Below, one piece after another: positions 55,142 through 64,000 of a stretch of 64,000 nt of DNA (its first letter is position 1; every line of letters starts with the position of its first letter). Where the stretch lies: the NCBI RefSeq assembly GCF_013520865.1, contig NZ_JACDXJ010000001.1, forward strand, positions 2,905,001-2,969,000. The letters run 5' to 3'. The position numbers and the translations under genes are program-made. The DNA comes from Microvirga mediterraneensis (lineage in GTDB: Bacteria; Pseudomonadota; Alphaproteobacteria; Rhizobiales; Beijerinckiaceae). Under the pieces are notes generated by a model, which searched no databases, was not told the origin of the DNA, and saw nothing but the letters and a program-made list of their open reading frames with translations.

Positions 55142-57000
55142 TTACTGCTGGTTCTGGCCCTGCAGCAGTGGTGTGATCCGGCGCATGGTCACGCGGCGGT
55201 TCTCGCGCTCCGGTCCTGGCGTGTTCACCTTCAGATATTGCTCGCCGTACCCCTGCGTGGTGAGGTTCTCGGCGGGGATCTGGTAGCGCTGCGTCAGGAT
55301 GGTCGCGACCGTTTCCGCGCGCCGGTCGGACAAGGTCAGGTTATCCTCGTCCGAGCCGACCGCATCCGTGTGACCCTCCACCAGGAAGATCTCGTTCGGG
55401 TTGCGGGAGATGGCCTGACGCAACCCGTCCGCGATGCCCCTGAGGGAATCGATCTGATCCGGCGGCAGCTCCCAGGAGCCGAACTCGAAGTTGATCGTGT
55501 CGACGTCCACGCGGCGCATGCGCTCGCGCAGCGGCTGGCTGCGGCGCACCTCGTCGAGGGTATAGGCCCGCTCGATGCGCTCCACCGGCGGAGCCGTGAA
55601 GGCCCGCACGATATCGGCCTCGGAGGCGCGTTCGGTCTCGACGATGTACTCCTCCCGCGGAATCCGGACAACCGGAGGAGGCATGCGGATGACTTCCTCC
55701 TCCACGTAGCCGTAGCCGGGGCGTCGCTCGATACCGCTGCGCCGGTTCTCGATGAGCACGACCTCGCGCCCGGCCGGTTCGCGCCGCACGCGGCGGACGA
55801 GGTTGCCGTACTGGTCGCGCACGGTCACGATCTCGGACCCGTCAGGGCGGCGCACGATGGTCACCTCCTCGTCGGCGCCGCGCCGTTCGGTGCGGATGTC
55901 GGCGTCGCGATAGGTCCGGCGAAAGCGCTCGGTATCATCGTGCCGGATGATGACCTGATTGCCCTCGCGGATGATCGTGCGGTCGCCGGGCTCCTCGATG
56001 ATGACCCGGTCGCCCTCGCGCCGCTCCCGGCGCTGGCTGCGCAGGTCGTCGATGCGGACCCGCGACGGATCGAGGGGCTCGACGCGGTCCGGCCCCGCCT
56101 CCCGCGCCCCCGGCCGTCCGGGCGCCGGCTGGATCTGCCCGCTTGGGGCGGGAGGCACAGGCTGCTGGGCACGGGGTGCCGGAGCGGGCGCCGCAGGAGC
56201 AGGAGCAGGAGCCGCAGGAGCGGGGGGGTGCCGGTATCGCGGCGGGGGGCGGGAGGCGCGCTCGGCTGTTCCGGCCGCTGGCCGCGCGTACGGTCGGGGT
56301 TCTCCGTATTGTCGGAGCGGCCCGGGCGCTGGCGTTCCGCTGGCGGCGCGGCATTGGGAGCCGGCTGGGGAGCAGGAGCCGGAGGTGCAGCCTGTTGCGG
56401 GGCTGGGGAAGGCGCAGCCGGGCGGTTCTGACCCGCCGGTGCCTGCGGCCGGGGACGTTCGGCCGGTGCCTGTTCGCGCTCCTGCGTGGCAGGGCGTTGC
56501 GGTCGCGCCGGTGCCTCGGCCGGTGCCTGAGGCCTTTCAGCGGGAGCCTGGGGTCTCTCGGCCGGCGGGCGGGGTCTCTCCGCGGGAGCCTGCGCCGGGC
56601 GAGGCGGGGCGGCTTCCGCGGGCGGAGCCGGTCGCTCGGCGGGTTGGCCGCCCGGCGGGCCGGGCTCGCGACGGGGGCGCTGGGCGCCCGGTTCCTCACC
56701 GGGACGCTGCCCTCCCGGGCCTGCGCCACGGGGCGGTCGCTGGCCGCGTTCCTCGGAGGCGCCGGGACCTCCCTGATCCTGTCCACCCTGCCGGCGTTCC
56801 TGGCCGGGGCGTCCGCCGCGCTCTCCGTCCGGTCCCTGGCGCCTCTGGCGTGCGCCGGGCGGCAGCTCTTCATCGGTGTCCGGGCCGGCCTGGGCTAGGA
56901 CGAGGGGTTTGGCGGGACCCGATGGGAGTGCCGAGACATGCACCGGCATCAGCATGAGAGGAAGGGCGGTACTCGCAAGAAACAGACGGGAGAGCTTCAT
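55142..57000 (-). pseudogene. OmpA-family protein with Pro/Ala-rich linker, broken by a one-base frameshift
   Basis: The N-terminal frame has a signal peptide (MKLSRLFLASTALPLMLMPV) and a long Pro/Ala/Arg/Gln-rich linker with repeated AERPQAPAERP-like units. The C-terminal frame has an acidic/basic middle (EPGDRTIIREGNQVIIRHDD) and an OmpA domain (INFEFGSWELPPDQIDSLRG, EGHTDAVGSDEDNLTLSDRRAE) that binds peptidoglycan. The two frames meet at a seven-C run on the coding strand (56222-56228). An eighth C would give one reading frame of 619 residues, so a single-base loss, a sequencing error or phase variation explains the break. ATG 56998-57000 is the likely start. Confidence 0.85.
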
Positions 57001-57198
57001 GATCCTCAATTCATCGTTTGGCAGAGTGAAGTCATCGACAATGACAAGCTGCAGGTTTGGTTCCGAAAAAAGGCAGGATTCCGCTTCCGAAACAGAATTT
57101 TAGAAGTTCGCCGATATCGTTGAAAAACATGGATGAATGCCGCCTGAATGCTTACATCGAGGGATCAGGAAGCACTCTCGCCGAAGGCAGCCGAGCGG

Positions 57199-57930
57199 AT
57201 GCAATGGACTGATGAAGGCGTCGTTCTCGGCGTTCGCAAGCATGGGGAAACGAGCGTCATCCTCGAGCTGATGACCCGTGGGCACGGCCGTCATCTCGGC
57301 CTCGTCCATGGCGGTCGCTCGAAGAGCCTCCAGGCGGTGCTCCAGCCCGGCAACACCGTGCAGGCCACCTGGCGGGCAAGGCTCGACGAGAACCTGGGGG
57401 TGTATCAGATCGAGGGCCTGAACCTGCGCGCCGCGCGGCTCATGGGCTCCTCCATGGCGCTCTATGGTCTCGCCGCCCTGGCCCACCTGATGCGCTACTT
57501 TCCCGAGCGCGATCCGCATTTCGCCCTCTACGAGACGATGACGGTGCTGGTGGACCACCTGGACGATCCCGATCTCGCGCCGCCGCTTTTCGTGCGCTTC
57601 GAGCTCGCCATGCTGACCGAACTCGGCTTCGGTCTTGATCTGTCCTCCTGCGCGGCGACCGGGTCCGAGCGGGATCTCGTCTATGTGTCTCCGAGGAGCG
57701 GCCGGGCGGTCAGCGCGGAGGCCGGGGAGCCTTACAAGGACAGGCTTCTGAAGCTGCCGGGCTTCCTGATCGGCCGATCGAGGTCCAACCGCCCGGGCGA
57801 GGAGGAGATCAGGGCGGGATTTGCCCTGACGGACTTCTTCCTGCATCAGAACGTCTTCGAGCCCCTCGGGAAGAGGGCTCCGGAGGAGCGGGCGCGTTTC
57901 GTCGCACTGGCCACGGCTGGGGATGAATGA
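57199..57930 (+). CDS. recO: DNA repair protein RecO
   Basis: A 243-residue protein with the N-terminal OB fold (MQWTDEGVVLGVRKHGETSVILELMT) and helical C-terminal part (LTELGFGLDLSSCAATGSERDLVYVSPRSGRAVS). RecO loads RecA onto SSB-coated DNA with RecR. ATG 57199 is chosen because it gives the normal family N-terminus; an ATG at 57148 would add 17 unrelated residues. It diverges from the OmpA gene and is followed by parC in the same direction. Confidence 0.93.
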   Translation: MQWTDEGVVLGVRKHGETSVILELMTRGHGRHLGLVHGGRSKSLQAVLQPGNTVQATWRARLDENLGVYQIEGLNLRAARLMGSSMALYGLAALAHLMRYFPERDPHFALYETMTVLVDHLDDPDLAPPLFVRFELAMLTELGFGLDLSSCAATGSERDLVYVSPRSGRAVSAEAGEPYKDRLLKLPGFLIGRSRSNRPGEEEIRAGFALTDFFLHQNVFEPLGKRAPEERARFVALATAGDE

Positions 57931-57996
57931 GGTTTGTTTCTGTTATGTTCTCATTTCAGATGATAAGAAGCGATTCGCAATTGAGGATTTCGAGGA

Positions 57997-60243
57997 ATGG
58001 GTAAGCCGGTCAATCCGCCGTCAGGGGGCGAGATCGAGAACATCAATCTCAAGGACGCCCTGGAGGAGCGCTACCTCGCCTATGCGCTCTCCACCATCAT
58101 GCACCGGGCCCTGCCGGACGCGCGCGACGGCCTGAAGCCCGTCCACCGCCGCATCCTGCACGCCATGCGCCTTCTGCGCCTGGACCCGAAGTCGGCGCCC
58201 AAGAAATGCGCCCGCATCGTCGGCGACGTGATGGGTCAGTTCCACCCGCACGGCGACCAGTCGATCTACGATGCCCTCGTGCGCATGGCGCAGGATTTCG
58301 CCCAGCGCTATCCGCTGGCGGACGGGCAGGGCAATTTCGGCAATATCGACGGCGATAACGCGGCTGCCATGCGCTACACCGAGGCGCGCATGACGGAAGT
58401 CGCGCGCCTGCTGCTGGAAGGCATCGACGAGGACGCGGTCGATTTCCGCGAGACCTACGACCAGACCAACGAGGAGCCGGTGGTGCTCCCGGCCGCCTTC
58501 CCGAACCTGCTCGCCAACGGCTCGCAGGGCATCGCGGTCGGCATGGCGACGTCGATCCCGCCGCACAACGCCGCCGAGCTCTGCGACGCGGCGCTCCACC
58601 TGATCGCGAAGCCGAACGCCACTTCCGAGCAGCTGATGCAGTTCGTGCCGGGCCCGGACCTGCCGACCGGCGGCATCATCGTCGATACGCCGACCGCCAT
58701 GGCGGAGACCTACCGGACGGGCCGCGGCTCGTTCCGCGTCCGCGCCCGCTGGACCAAGGAGGATCTCGGCCGCGGCAACTGGCAGATCGTCGTCACCGAG
58801 ATTCCCTATTCGGTGCCGAAGTCCCGTCTGATCGAGAAGATCGCCGAGCTTTTGCAGGAAAAGAAGCTGCCGCTGCTCGCCGACGTGCGCGATGAATCGG
58901 CCGAGGACATCCGCGTCGTCCTGGAGCCGCGCGCCAAGACGGTCGATCCGATCATCCTGATGGAATCGCTCTTCAAGCTCACCGAGCTGGAGAGCCGCAT
59001 TCCCATGAACGTGAACGTGCTCGCCGGCGGCAAGGTGCCCAAGGTGCTAGGGCTCGTGGAATGCCTGCGCGAATGGCTCGACCATCGCCGCGAGGTGCTG
59101 ATCCGCCGCTCGGGCTTCCGTCTGGCGGCCATCGACCGGCGCTTGGAGATTTTGGGCGGCCTGCTCATCGTCTATCTCGACCTCGACCGGGTGATCAAAA
59201 TCATCCGCGAGGAGGACGAGCCGAAGGCCGAGCTGATGCGCGTCTTCAAGCTCACCGAGGTTCAGGCCAACGCCATCCTCGACACCCGCCTGCGCAGCCT
59301 GCGCAAGCTCGAGGAGATGGAGCTCAAGCGCGAGCAGAAGAACCTGCAGGACGAGAAGGCCAAGATCGAGGAGCTTCTCGGCTCCGAGAAGGTGCAGTGG
59401 AAGACGATTTCCGCCGAGATCAAGGAGGTCCGCAAGACCTTCGGGCCGGATACGCCGCTGGGCCGCCGCCGCACCTCCTTCGCCGAGGCTCCGGACACCT
59501 CCGACATCGACTTCGCGGAGGCCATGATCGAGCGCGAGCCGATCACGGTCATCGTGTCGGAGAAGGGCTGGATCCGCGCCATGAAGGGGCACCAGGCCGA
59601 TCTCTCGGGAGTGCAGTTCAAGGGCGACGACGCGCTGAAGACGGCGTTCTTCGCCGAGACCACGTCCAAGATCGTCGTGGTGGCGGATAACGGCCGCTTC
59701 TTCACCCTCGATGCCTCGAAGCTTCCGGGCGGGCGCGGCTTCGGCGATCCGATCCGCCTCATGGTCGACCTGGAGGAGGGCGCCGACTTCATCGCAGCCT
59801 TCCCCTACCGGGCGGGCTCGAAGCTGCTCGTGGTCGCCACCGACGGACGCGGCTTCGTGGTGCCGACCGACGAGATCACGGCAAACACCCGCAAGGGCAA
59901 GCAGATCCTCAACCTCGATGCGCCGGCCAGGATGGTGGTCTGCACCGAGGCCGAGGGCGATCACGTGGCGATCATCGGCGAGAACCGCAAGCTCCTCGTC
60001 TTCCCGGTGAAGCAGGTGCCGGAAATGACCCGCGGCAAGGGCGTACGCCTCCAGCGTTACAAGGACGGCGGCGTCTCCGACGCCAAGGTCTTCACCCTGA
60101 AGGAGGGCCTGACCTGGAAGGACACTTCCGGCCGCACCTGGACGGTCGCCAAGGAAGACCTTCGCGACTGGATGGGCGACCGCACCGAGGCCGGCCGCCT
60201 GCCGCCGAAGGGCTTCCCGAAGTCGAACAGGTTCGGGGAATAG
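57997..60243 (+). CDS. parC: DNA topoisomerase IV subunit A
   Basis: The 748-residue subunit cleaves and rejoins DNA to decatenate chromosomes. The active-site tyrosine is Tyr127 in [10 protein letters not shown]; the winged-helix part holds the quinolone-determining region around [17 protein letters not shown], where Ser at the usual first position is sensitive-type. The C-terminal beta-pinwheel lacks the GyrA box, which supports ParC rather than GyrA. parE is not in the window. Confidence 0.95.
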   Translation: MGKPVNPPSGGEIENINLKDALEERYLAYALSTIMHRALPDARDGLKPVHRRILHAMRLLRLDPKSAPKKCARIVGDVMGQFHPHGDQSIYDALVRMAQDFAQRYPLADGQGNFGNIDGDNAAAMRYTEARMTEVARLLLEGIDEDAVDFRETYDQTNEEPVVLPAAFPNLLANGSQGIAVGMATSIPPHNAAELCDAALHLIAKPNATSEQLMQFVPGPDLPTGGIIVDTPTAMAETYRTGRGSFRVRARWTKEDLGRGNWQIVVTEIPYSVPKSRLIEKIAELLQEKKLPLLADVRDESAEDIRVVLEPRAKTVDPIILMESLFKLTELESRIPMNVNVLAGGKVPKVLGLVECLREWLDHRREVLIRRSGFRLAAIDRRLEILGGLLIVYLDLDRVIKIIREEDEPKAELMRVFKLTEVQANAILDTRLRSLRKLEEMELKREQKNLQDEKAKIEELLGSEKVQWKTISAEIKEVRKTFGPDTPLGRRRTSFAEAPDTSDIDFAEAMIEREPITVIVSEKGWIRAMKGHQADLSGVQFKGDDALKTAFFAETTSKIVVVADNGRFFTLDASKLPGGRGFGDPIRLMVDLEEGADFIAAFPYRAGSKLLVVATDGRGFVVPTDEITANTRKGKQILNLDAPARMVVCTEAEGDHVAIIGENRKLLVFPVKQVPEMTRGKGVRLQRYKDGGVSDAKVFTLKEGLTWKDTSGRTWTVAKEDLRDWMGDRTEAGRLPPKGFPKSNRFGE

Positions 60244-60310
60244 GGTCTCGCACCTATCACGTCATGGCCGGGGCAAGCCCGGCCATTTCGATTCTGTGAA
60301 ACACTCTGAC

Positions 60311-60406
60311 GTCATCCCCAGCGAGCGAAGCGAGGGAACGGGATCCACGATCACCCGCTCAGCGATGGATTCCCTTCCCCTCCGCTACGCTCCGGCCGGG
60401 AATGAC
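60311..60406. repeat. extragenic element, family B
   Basis: A 96-base element beginning GTCATCCCCAGCG and ending GGCCGGGAATGAC, with inner GGATCCACGATCA and GATGGATTCCC parts. A second copy lies at 62.1 kb. It lies downstream of parC. Confidence 0.75.
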
Positions 60407-60416
60407 ACCGAGTCGC

Positions 60417-60452
60417 CTCTTCCAATCGGGATCACTGCACAAGGCCGGTGAT
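60417..60452. repeat. extragenic partial copy of family A
   Basis: CTCTTCCAATCGGGATCACT, then GCACAAGGCCGGTGAT. This is the linker end and second hairpin of element A, fused directly after the family B copy. Confidence 0.65.
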
Positions 60453-60461
60453 AACGGCGTC

Positions 60462-61142
60462 TCACGATTGCCCCACCGTTCCGCCCGTCGTCTCCGACGG
60501 GTTGTTCATCTCCGGCGGGACGGGGCCGCGCTCTCCAGCTCCGCGTTCCAGGCGGGCTGCGATCTCGGCCACGTGACGGCCCTGGAAGCGGGCGCCGCCG
60601 AGTTCGTTTTCGCTCGGCCGGCGCGAGCCGGCGCCGCCGGCGAGCGTCGTCGCGCCATAGGGCGTGCCGCCCGAAATCTCGTCCATCTTGGTCTGTCCCG
60701 GATAGGAATACGGCAGGCCGACGATGATCATGCCGTGATGCAGGAGCGTGGTGTGGAACGACGTGATGGTGGTCTCCTGTCCGCCGTGCTGCGTCGCCGT
60801 GGAAGCGAACACGCTGCCGACCTTTCCGACCAGCGCGCCCTTCACCCACAGGCCGCCGGTCTGGTCGAGGAAGTTGCGCATCTGCGCGGCCATGTTGCCG
60901 TAGCGGGTCGGCGTACCGAAGATGATGGCGTCGTAGTCGCCGAGCTCGTTCGGGTCAGCGATGGGGGCGTCCTGGTCGACCCGCATGCCCGATTTGCGGG
61001 CGATTTCCTCCGGCACCAGTTCCGGCACGCGCTTGACGACGACGTCGGCACCCGCGACCGAGCGGGCGCCCTCCGCGACGGCCCGAGCCATCGTCTCGAT
61101 ATGGCCATAGGACGAGTAATAGAGGACGAGGATCTTGGCCAT
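60462..61142 (-). CDS. wrbA: NAD(P)H:quinone oxidoreductase WrbA
   Basis: A 226-residue flavodoxin-like FMN enzyme that reduces quinones by two electrons to limit radical formation. FMN-binding segments are [39 protein letters not shown] and [11 protein letters not shown]. It carries about 27 extra C-terminal residues ([20 protein letters not shown]) beyond the usual 199. It diverges from no close neighbour; bpt lies upstream in the same direction. Confidence 0.94.
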   Translation of the reverse strand: MAKILVLYYSSYGHIETMARAVAEGARSVAGADVVVKRVPELVPEEIARKSGMRVDQDAPIADPNELGDYDAIIFGTPTRYGNMAAQMRNFLDQTGGLWVKGALVGKVGSVFASTATQHGGQETTITSFHTTLLHHGMIIVGLPYSYPGQTKMDEISGGTPYGATTLAGGAGSRRPSENELGGARFQGRHVAEIAARLERGAGERGPVPPEMNNPSETTGGTVGQS

Positions 61143-61237
61143 GGGGCACCTTCGTTCGCGTGAGTGTCACGCAACGAACAAGGGGCAGGGCTTGTTGTTC
61201 CTGAAATGAACCGACGACGCCTTCCTTCGGATGCGGG

Positions 61238-61984
61238 TCAATCCACCCGCGCCCAGCCGTGGGCGAGCAGGCGCTCCTGGGGCTTGAAGCGGGCCTTGTA
61301 GCCCATCTTCTTGGAGCCCTCGACCCAGTAGCCGAGGTAGAGATAGGGCAGGCCCATCGCCTTCGCGCGGCGGATATGGTCGAGGATCATGAAGGTGCCG
61401 ATGCTGCGGTCCAGCATCTCCGGCTCGTAGAACGAATAGACCATGGAGAGGCCGTCGCTCATCTCGTCCGTCAGGCAGACGGCGATCAGGTCGCCCGATC
61501 CTTTGCCCGTAATTCCGCTGTCGATCCCGCGCCGACGATACTCGATGATCTTCGTGTCTACATGGCTGTCCTCGACCATCATGGAATAGTCGAGCACCGT
61601 CATGTCGGCCATGCCGCCATCGGCGTGGCGCGTGTCCACGTAGCGGCGGAAGAGCGAATACTGCTCCGAGCTGGGGCGGTTGGGCAGCGCGTTGCCGATC
61701 AGGTCGGCATTGTCCTTGAGAACGCGTCGCAGGTTGCCGGAGGGCTCGAACTCGTTCACGAGCACCCGCACGGACACGCAGGCGCGGCACGCGTCGCAAG
61801 CGGGCCGGTATGCTATGGTCTGCGACCGCCGGAAGCCGCCCTGCGTGAGGATCTCGTTCAGCTCCCGGCCGCGCCGTCCCACGATATGCGTGAAAACCTT
61901 TCGCTCCTCCTTGCCCGGCAGGTACGGGCATGCGGACGGGGAGGTAAGGTAGAATTGCGGGGCGTCGCGGGGCTGGCTCGTCAA
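61238..61984 (-). CDS. bpt: aspartate/glutamate leucyltransferase (Bpt)
   Basis: The 248-residue enzyme attaches leucine from Leu-tRNA to N-terminal Asp or Glu for the N-end rule (ClpS-ClpAP) pathway. The Cys-containing N-domain is [18 protein letters not shown], and the C-domain has [38 protein letters not shown], typical of ATE/Bpt. It ends 95 bases upstream of the wrbA start on the same strand. Confidence 0.92.
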   Translation of the reverse strand: MTSQPRDAPQFYLTSPSACPYLPGKEERKVFTHIVGRRGRELNEILTQGGFRRSQTIAYRPACDACRACVSVRVLVNEFEPSGNLRRVLKDNADLIGNALPNRPSSEQYSLFRRYVDTRHADGGMADMTVLDYSMMVEDSHVDTKIIEYRRRGIDSGITGKGSGDLIAVCLTDEMSDGLSMVYSFYEPEMLDRSIGTFMILDHIRRAKAMGLPYLYLGYWVEGSKKMGYKARFKPQERLLAHGWARVD

Positions 61985-62111
61985 TCGGGAAAGCCTCGTG
62001 GAGAAACCTTGAGCGCTAGGTCAACGCTCAAGGATAACATTGGTGTCCGGGACGTCCAGGAAAAGTGGGGGGTATGTCGCAGGGGGGCGCTGTCTAGAGG
62101 ATGAGTTCGGT

Positions 62112-62201
62112 GTCATCCCCGGCGCCCGAAGTGCGGGAAGGGGGTCCATAGCGCTGCCCTGATCGTGGATTCCCCTCCGCTGCGCTCCGGCCGGGAATGA
62201 C
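62112..62201. repeat. extragenic element, family B
   Basis: A 90-base element beginning GTCATCCCCGGCG and ending GGCCGGGAATGAC, with the same inner GTGGATTCCCCTCCGCTGCG as the 60.3 kb copy. It lies upstream of the bpt start, nine bases before a full element A. Confidence 0.75.
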
Positions 62202-62210
62202 ACTCGCCAC

Positions 62211-62299
62211 GTCATCACCGGCCTTGTGCCGGTGATCTCGGTCGGAAAGGTGCGGCGCTCATCAGAAGCGGGATGGCCGGCACAAGGCCGGCCATGACG
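62211..62299. repeat. extragenic two-hairpin element, family A (best copy)
   Basis: First hairpin ATCACCGGC (62214-62222), CTTGT, GCCGGTGAT (62228-62236); second ATGGCCGGC (62273-62281), ACAAG, GCCGGCCAT (62287-62295). The 36-base linker carries TCGGAAAGG and AGAAGCGGG. It is the clearest copy and fills the space between bpt and the RDD gene. Confidence 0.9.
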
Positions 62300-62324
62300 T
62301 GGCGGGTTTAAAAGGTCCGACGGC

Positions 62325-62807
62325 TTAAGCCCGGACCACCATCATGCCGGTGAGCAGGTCGCGGATGAAGCGGCGGTCGTCGCGGACGAAGCCGACGAGC
62401 ACGTCGCAGGCCCAGAGCAGGAAGGTCGAGATGGCCACGTAGAAGAACAGCGCGTGCACGGCCGCGGCCAGGGGCGAGGGGCCGCGGCCCGTGTTCGGAT
62501 CGATCACGCGCAGGCCCATGTAGCGCATGCCCACCGTCGCCTGCGAGGCGCCCCCGATGGTGACGGCGTTGTAGACGATGAAGATCAACGCCGTGAGCGG
62601 CAGGGCGAAGAACAGGCCCCAGCCGAGGCCGAGCGTGATGATGCCGAGGAAGAAGATCCCGATGGAGACGAGCACGACCCACAGGGCGATCACGACCAGG
62701 TCGATCATATAGGCCCAGAAGCGCCGCGAGATGACGCCTTCCGTCAACCGGGTGTCCGGAGTGTAGGACGGGTAGTTCAGGGTCGGCGGATAGGGTTGAT
62801 TGACCAT
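62325..62807 (-). CDS. RDD family membrane protein
   Basis: A 160-residue protein with four predicted helices and the RDD-type motif GVISRRFWAYMIDLVVIALW followed by VGMRYMGLRVIDPN. RDD proteins are small inner-membrane proteins, some acting as Na+/H+ antiporters. It starts 10 bases after the stop of the threonine ammonia-lyase gene and is likely cotranscribed with it. Confidence 0.88.
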   Translation of the reverse strand: MVNQPYPPTLNYPSYTPDTRLTEGVISRRFWAYMIDLVVIALWVVLVSIGIFFLGIITLGLGWGLFFALPLTALIFIVYNAVTIGGASQATVGMRYMGLRVIDPNTGRGPSPLAAAVHALFFYVAISTFLLWACDVLVGFVRDDRRFIRDLLTGMMVVRA

Positions 62808-62817
62808 AGGTCACTCC

Positions 62818-64000
62818 TCAGAAGGCGGTCTCGGGCAGGCTGCGGGATACGATCCGCTGCGGCGCGAGGCCCTCTGCTGCCAGGGCCTCGAACACCTCTA
62901 ATGTATGTGCTCGATCCCGCGTTTCGATAGTGATGTCGATGGAAACGCCTTTCGCCGGTACATCCAGGAACAGGCGGCCGTGGGAGACTTCGAGGATATT
63001 GGCCCCGAGAATGCCGAGAAGGCTGGCCACACGGCCGAGCAGGCCCGGCCTGTCGTTGGAGGTGATGCGGAACGATGTGATCCGGTCGTCGCGTTCCAGC
63101 TCGCGCACCATGACGGAGGCGAGGATCCGCGCGTCGATGTTGCCGCCGCAGAGCACGAGGCCGACGCGCTTGCCCTGGAAGTGCTCGGGTTGCGCCAGCA
63201 TGGCCGCGAGCCCCGCCGCGCCGGCGCCTTCGGCCATGGTCCTCTGCAGGGTGGCATAGGCGTTGACCGCGCGCTCGATCAGGGGCTCCTCCACGGCGAT
63301 GATGTCCGGCACCAGATCCCGGACGATGGGCAGCGGGAGCTGGCCCACGGTCTTGACCGCGATGCCTTCTGCCAGCGTCGCGCCCCCGATGGGACGGTTC
63401 TCGCCCAGGATGGCGTTGCGGAAGGACGGGTAGAGGGCCGCTTCCACGCCGACGATCTCGATGGACGGCTTGATCGCCTTCGCCGCGACGGCGATGCCGG
63501 AAATCAGCCCGCCGCCGCCGATCGGCACGACGATCTGGTCGAGATCGGGCGCGTCGGCCAGCATTTCGAGCGCGATGGTGCCCTGTCCCGCCATCACCTT
63601 CGGATCGTCGTAGGGATGGACGAAGACGAGGCCCTCGGCCTCGGCGATCTCGCGGGCGCGGGCGGCGGATTCGTAAAGAGTCTCTCCGTCGAGGATCACC
63701 CGCGCGCCGTAGGCGCGGGTATTCTCCGCCTTCACCATGGGGGTGCCGACGGGCATCACGATGGTCGCCGGGATGCCGAGGCGGCGCGCATGATAGGCGA
63801 CCGCCTGGGCATGGTTTCCGGCCGACATGGCGATGACGCCGCGCTTGCGCTCGGCTTCCGTGAGGCTCTCCAGCTTCGTGGTGGCGCCGCGCTCCTTGAA
63901 GGAGCCGGTCGGCTGCATGTTCTCGTGCTTGACGAACACGGTCGCGCCGGTGAGCTGCGACAGGCGAGGGGACGGCACGAGGGGTGTCCGCAGGACCTGC
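62818..64000 (-). CDS. ilvA: threonine ammonia-lyase, N-terminus outside window
   Basis: The frame stays open to the right edge (reading QVLRTPLVPSPRLSQLTGAT), so the start lies outside and about 394 residues are visible. PLP lysine is in MQPTGSFKERGA, and the glycine loop is PIGGGGLISG. A C-terminal ACT domain (RITSNDRPGLLGRVASLLGIL) gives regulation. The enzyme deaminates threonine to 2-oxobutyrate for isoleucine synthesis or degradation; the single ACT domain suits the shorter IlvA/TdcB-type form. Confidence 0.94.
   Translation of the reverse strand, partial: QVLRTPLVPSPRLSQLTGATVFVKHENMQPTGSFKERGATTKLESLTEAERKRGVIAMSAGNHAQAVAYHARRLGIPATIVMPVGTPMVKAENTRAYGARVILDGETLYESAARAREIAEAEGLVFVHPYDDPKVMAGQGTIALEMLADAPDLDQIVVPIGGGGLISGIAVAAKAIKPSIEIVGVEAALYPSFRNAILGENRPIGGATLAEGIAVKTVGQLPLPIVRDLVPDIIAVEEPLIERAVNAYATLQRTMAEGAGAAGLAAMLAQPEHFQGKRVGLVLCGGNIDARILASVMVRELERDDRITSFRITSNDRPGLLGRVASLLGILGANILEVSHGRLFLDVPAKGVSIDITIETRDRAHTLEVFEALAAEGLAPQRIVSRSLPETAF

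Noticed and set aside
57040..57064. GGAAC-N16-CATT upstream of the OmpA-family gene.
   Set aside because: The -10 has CATT instead of CGTT; kept out of the promoter list as too weak.
61143..61240. GGAAC and CGTT upstream of wrbA, a gene that is often in the EcfG regulon.
   Set aside because: The spacing is 20 bases, outside the 16-17 of the consensus.

Overview
The window is a GC-rich chromosomal segment of an alphaproteobacterium of the order Hyphomicrobiales, most likely Methylobacteriaceae and close to Microvirga. The order is supported by gene sets and neighbourhoods: rpsF-rpsR-DUF2232-rplI, dnaB-alr-radA, pdxJ-acpS-lepB-rnc-era, ftsE-ftsX-ydcF-plsC, a DUF2125 gene, and several families of extragenic palindromes. 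The genus is an inference from general familiarity, not from a search. Almost everything is chromosomal housekeeping. I see no tRNA, rRNA, CRISPR array, intact insertion sequence or prophage. The first gene (rlmE) and the last (threonine ammonia-lyase) are cut by the window edges.

Layout. 0-4.4 kb: rlmE end, a sugar dehydrogenase, a small secreted protein, a dienelactone hydrolase and an MFS exporter. 4.6-10.1 kb: purine cluster guaB, MAPEG protein, RsmB-type methyltransferase, guaA, ArsC-like protein. 10.3-12.8 kb: TRAP transporter membrane subunits; a probable binding protein lies apart at 30.3 kb. 13-18 kb: nnrU, YfgM-like protein, der, DUF2125, chaC and a small gene with a LexA-type box over its start. 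18.2-21.6 kb: ftsEX-ydcF-plsC. 22-30 kb: hpt, tspO, a Cys/Met PLP enzyme, cpdB, small unknowns, yihY, an EamA transporter. 30-35.5 kb: a stress-like group (acidic small protein, DUF4142 protein, HtrA-type protease, HPF-type ribosome protein) whose promoters match the alphaproteobacterial EcfG general-stress motif. 35.6-41.6 kb: MHYT-PAS-GGDEF-EAL protein, SDR, purF, cvpA. 41.8-43.5 kb: a tandem-repeat small protein next to a cadherin/RTX protein. 43.7-50.6 kb: radA, alr, dnaB, rplI, DUF2232, rpsR, rpsF. 51-57 kb: pdxJ-acpS, lepB-rnc-era, and an OmpA-family gene with a one-base frameshift. 57-64 kb: recO, parC, wrbA, bpt, an RDD protein and ilvA.

Most unusual points: (1) an 84-residue protein with three near-identical 16-residue repeats and a C-terminal tail resembling that of the neighbouring RTX protein, which suggests an uncharacterised pair of type I secretion cargos; (2) a run of EcfG-like promoters before functionally coherent genes, including small unknowns; (3) two GAAC-N7-GAAC LexA-type boxes over sigma70-like promoters, one serving an unknown gene and one with no evident gene; (4) an OmpA gene broken at a seven-base homopolymer; (5) at least four families of extragenic palindromes, one a roughly 90-bp element of two linked hairpins.
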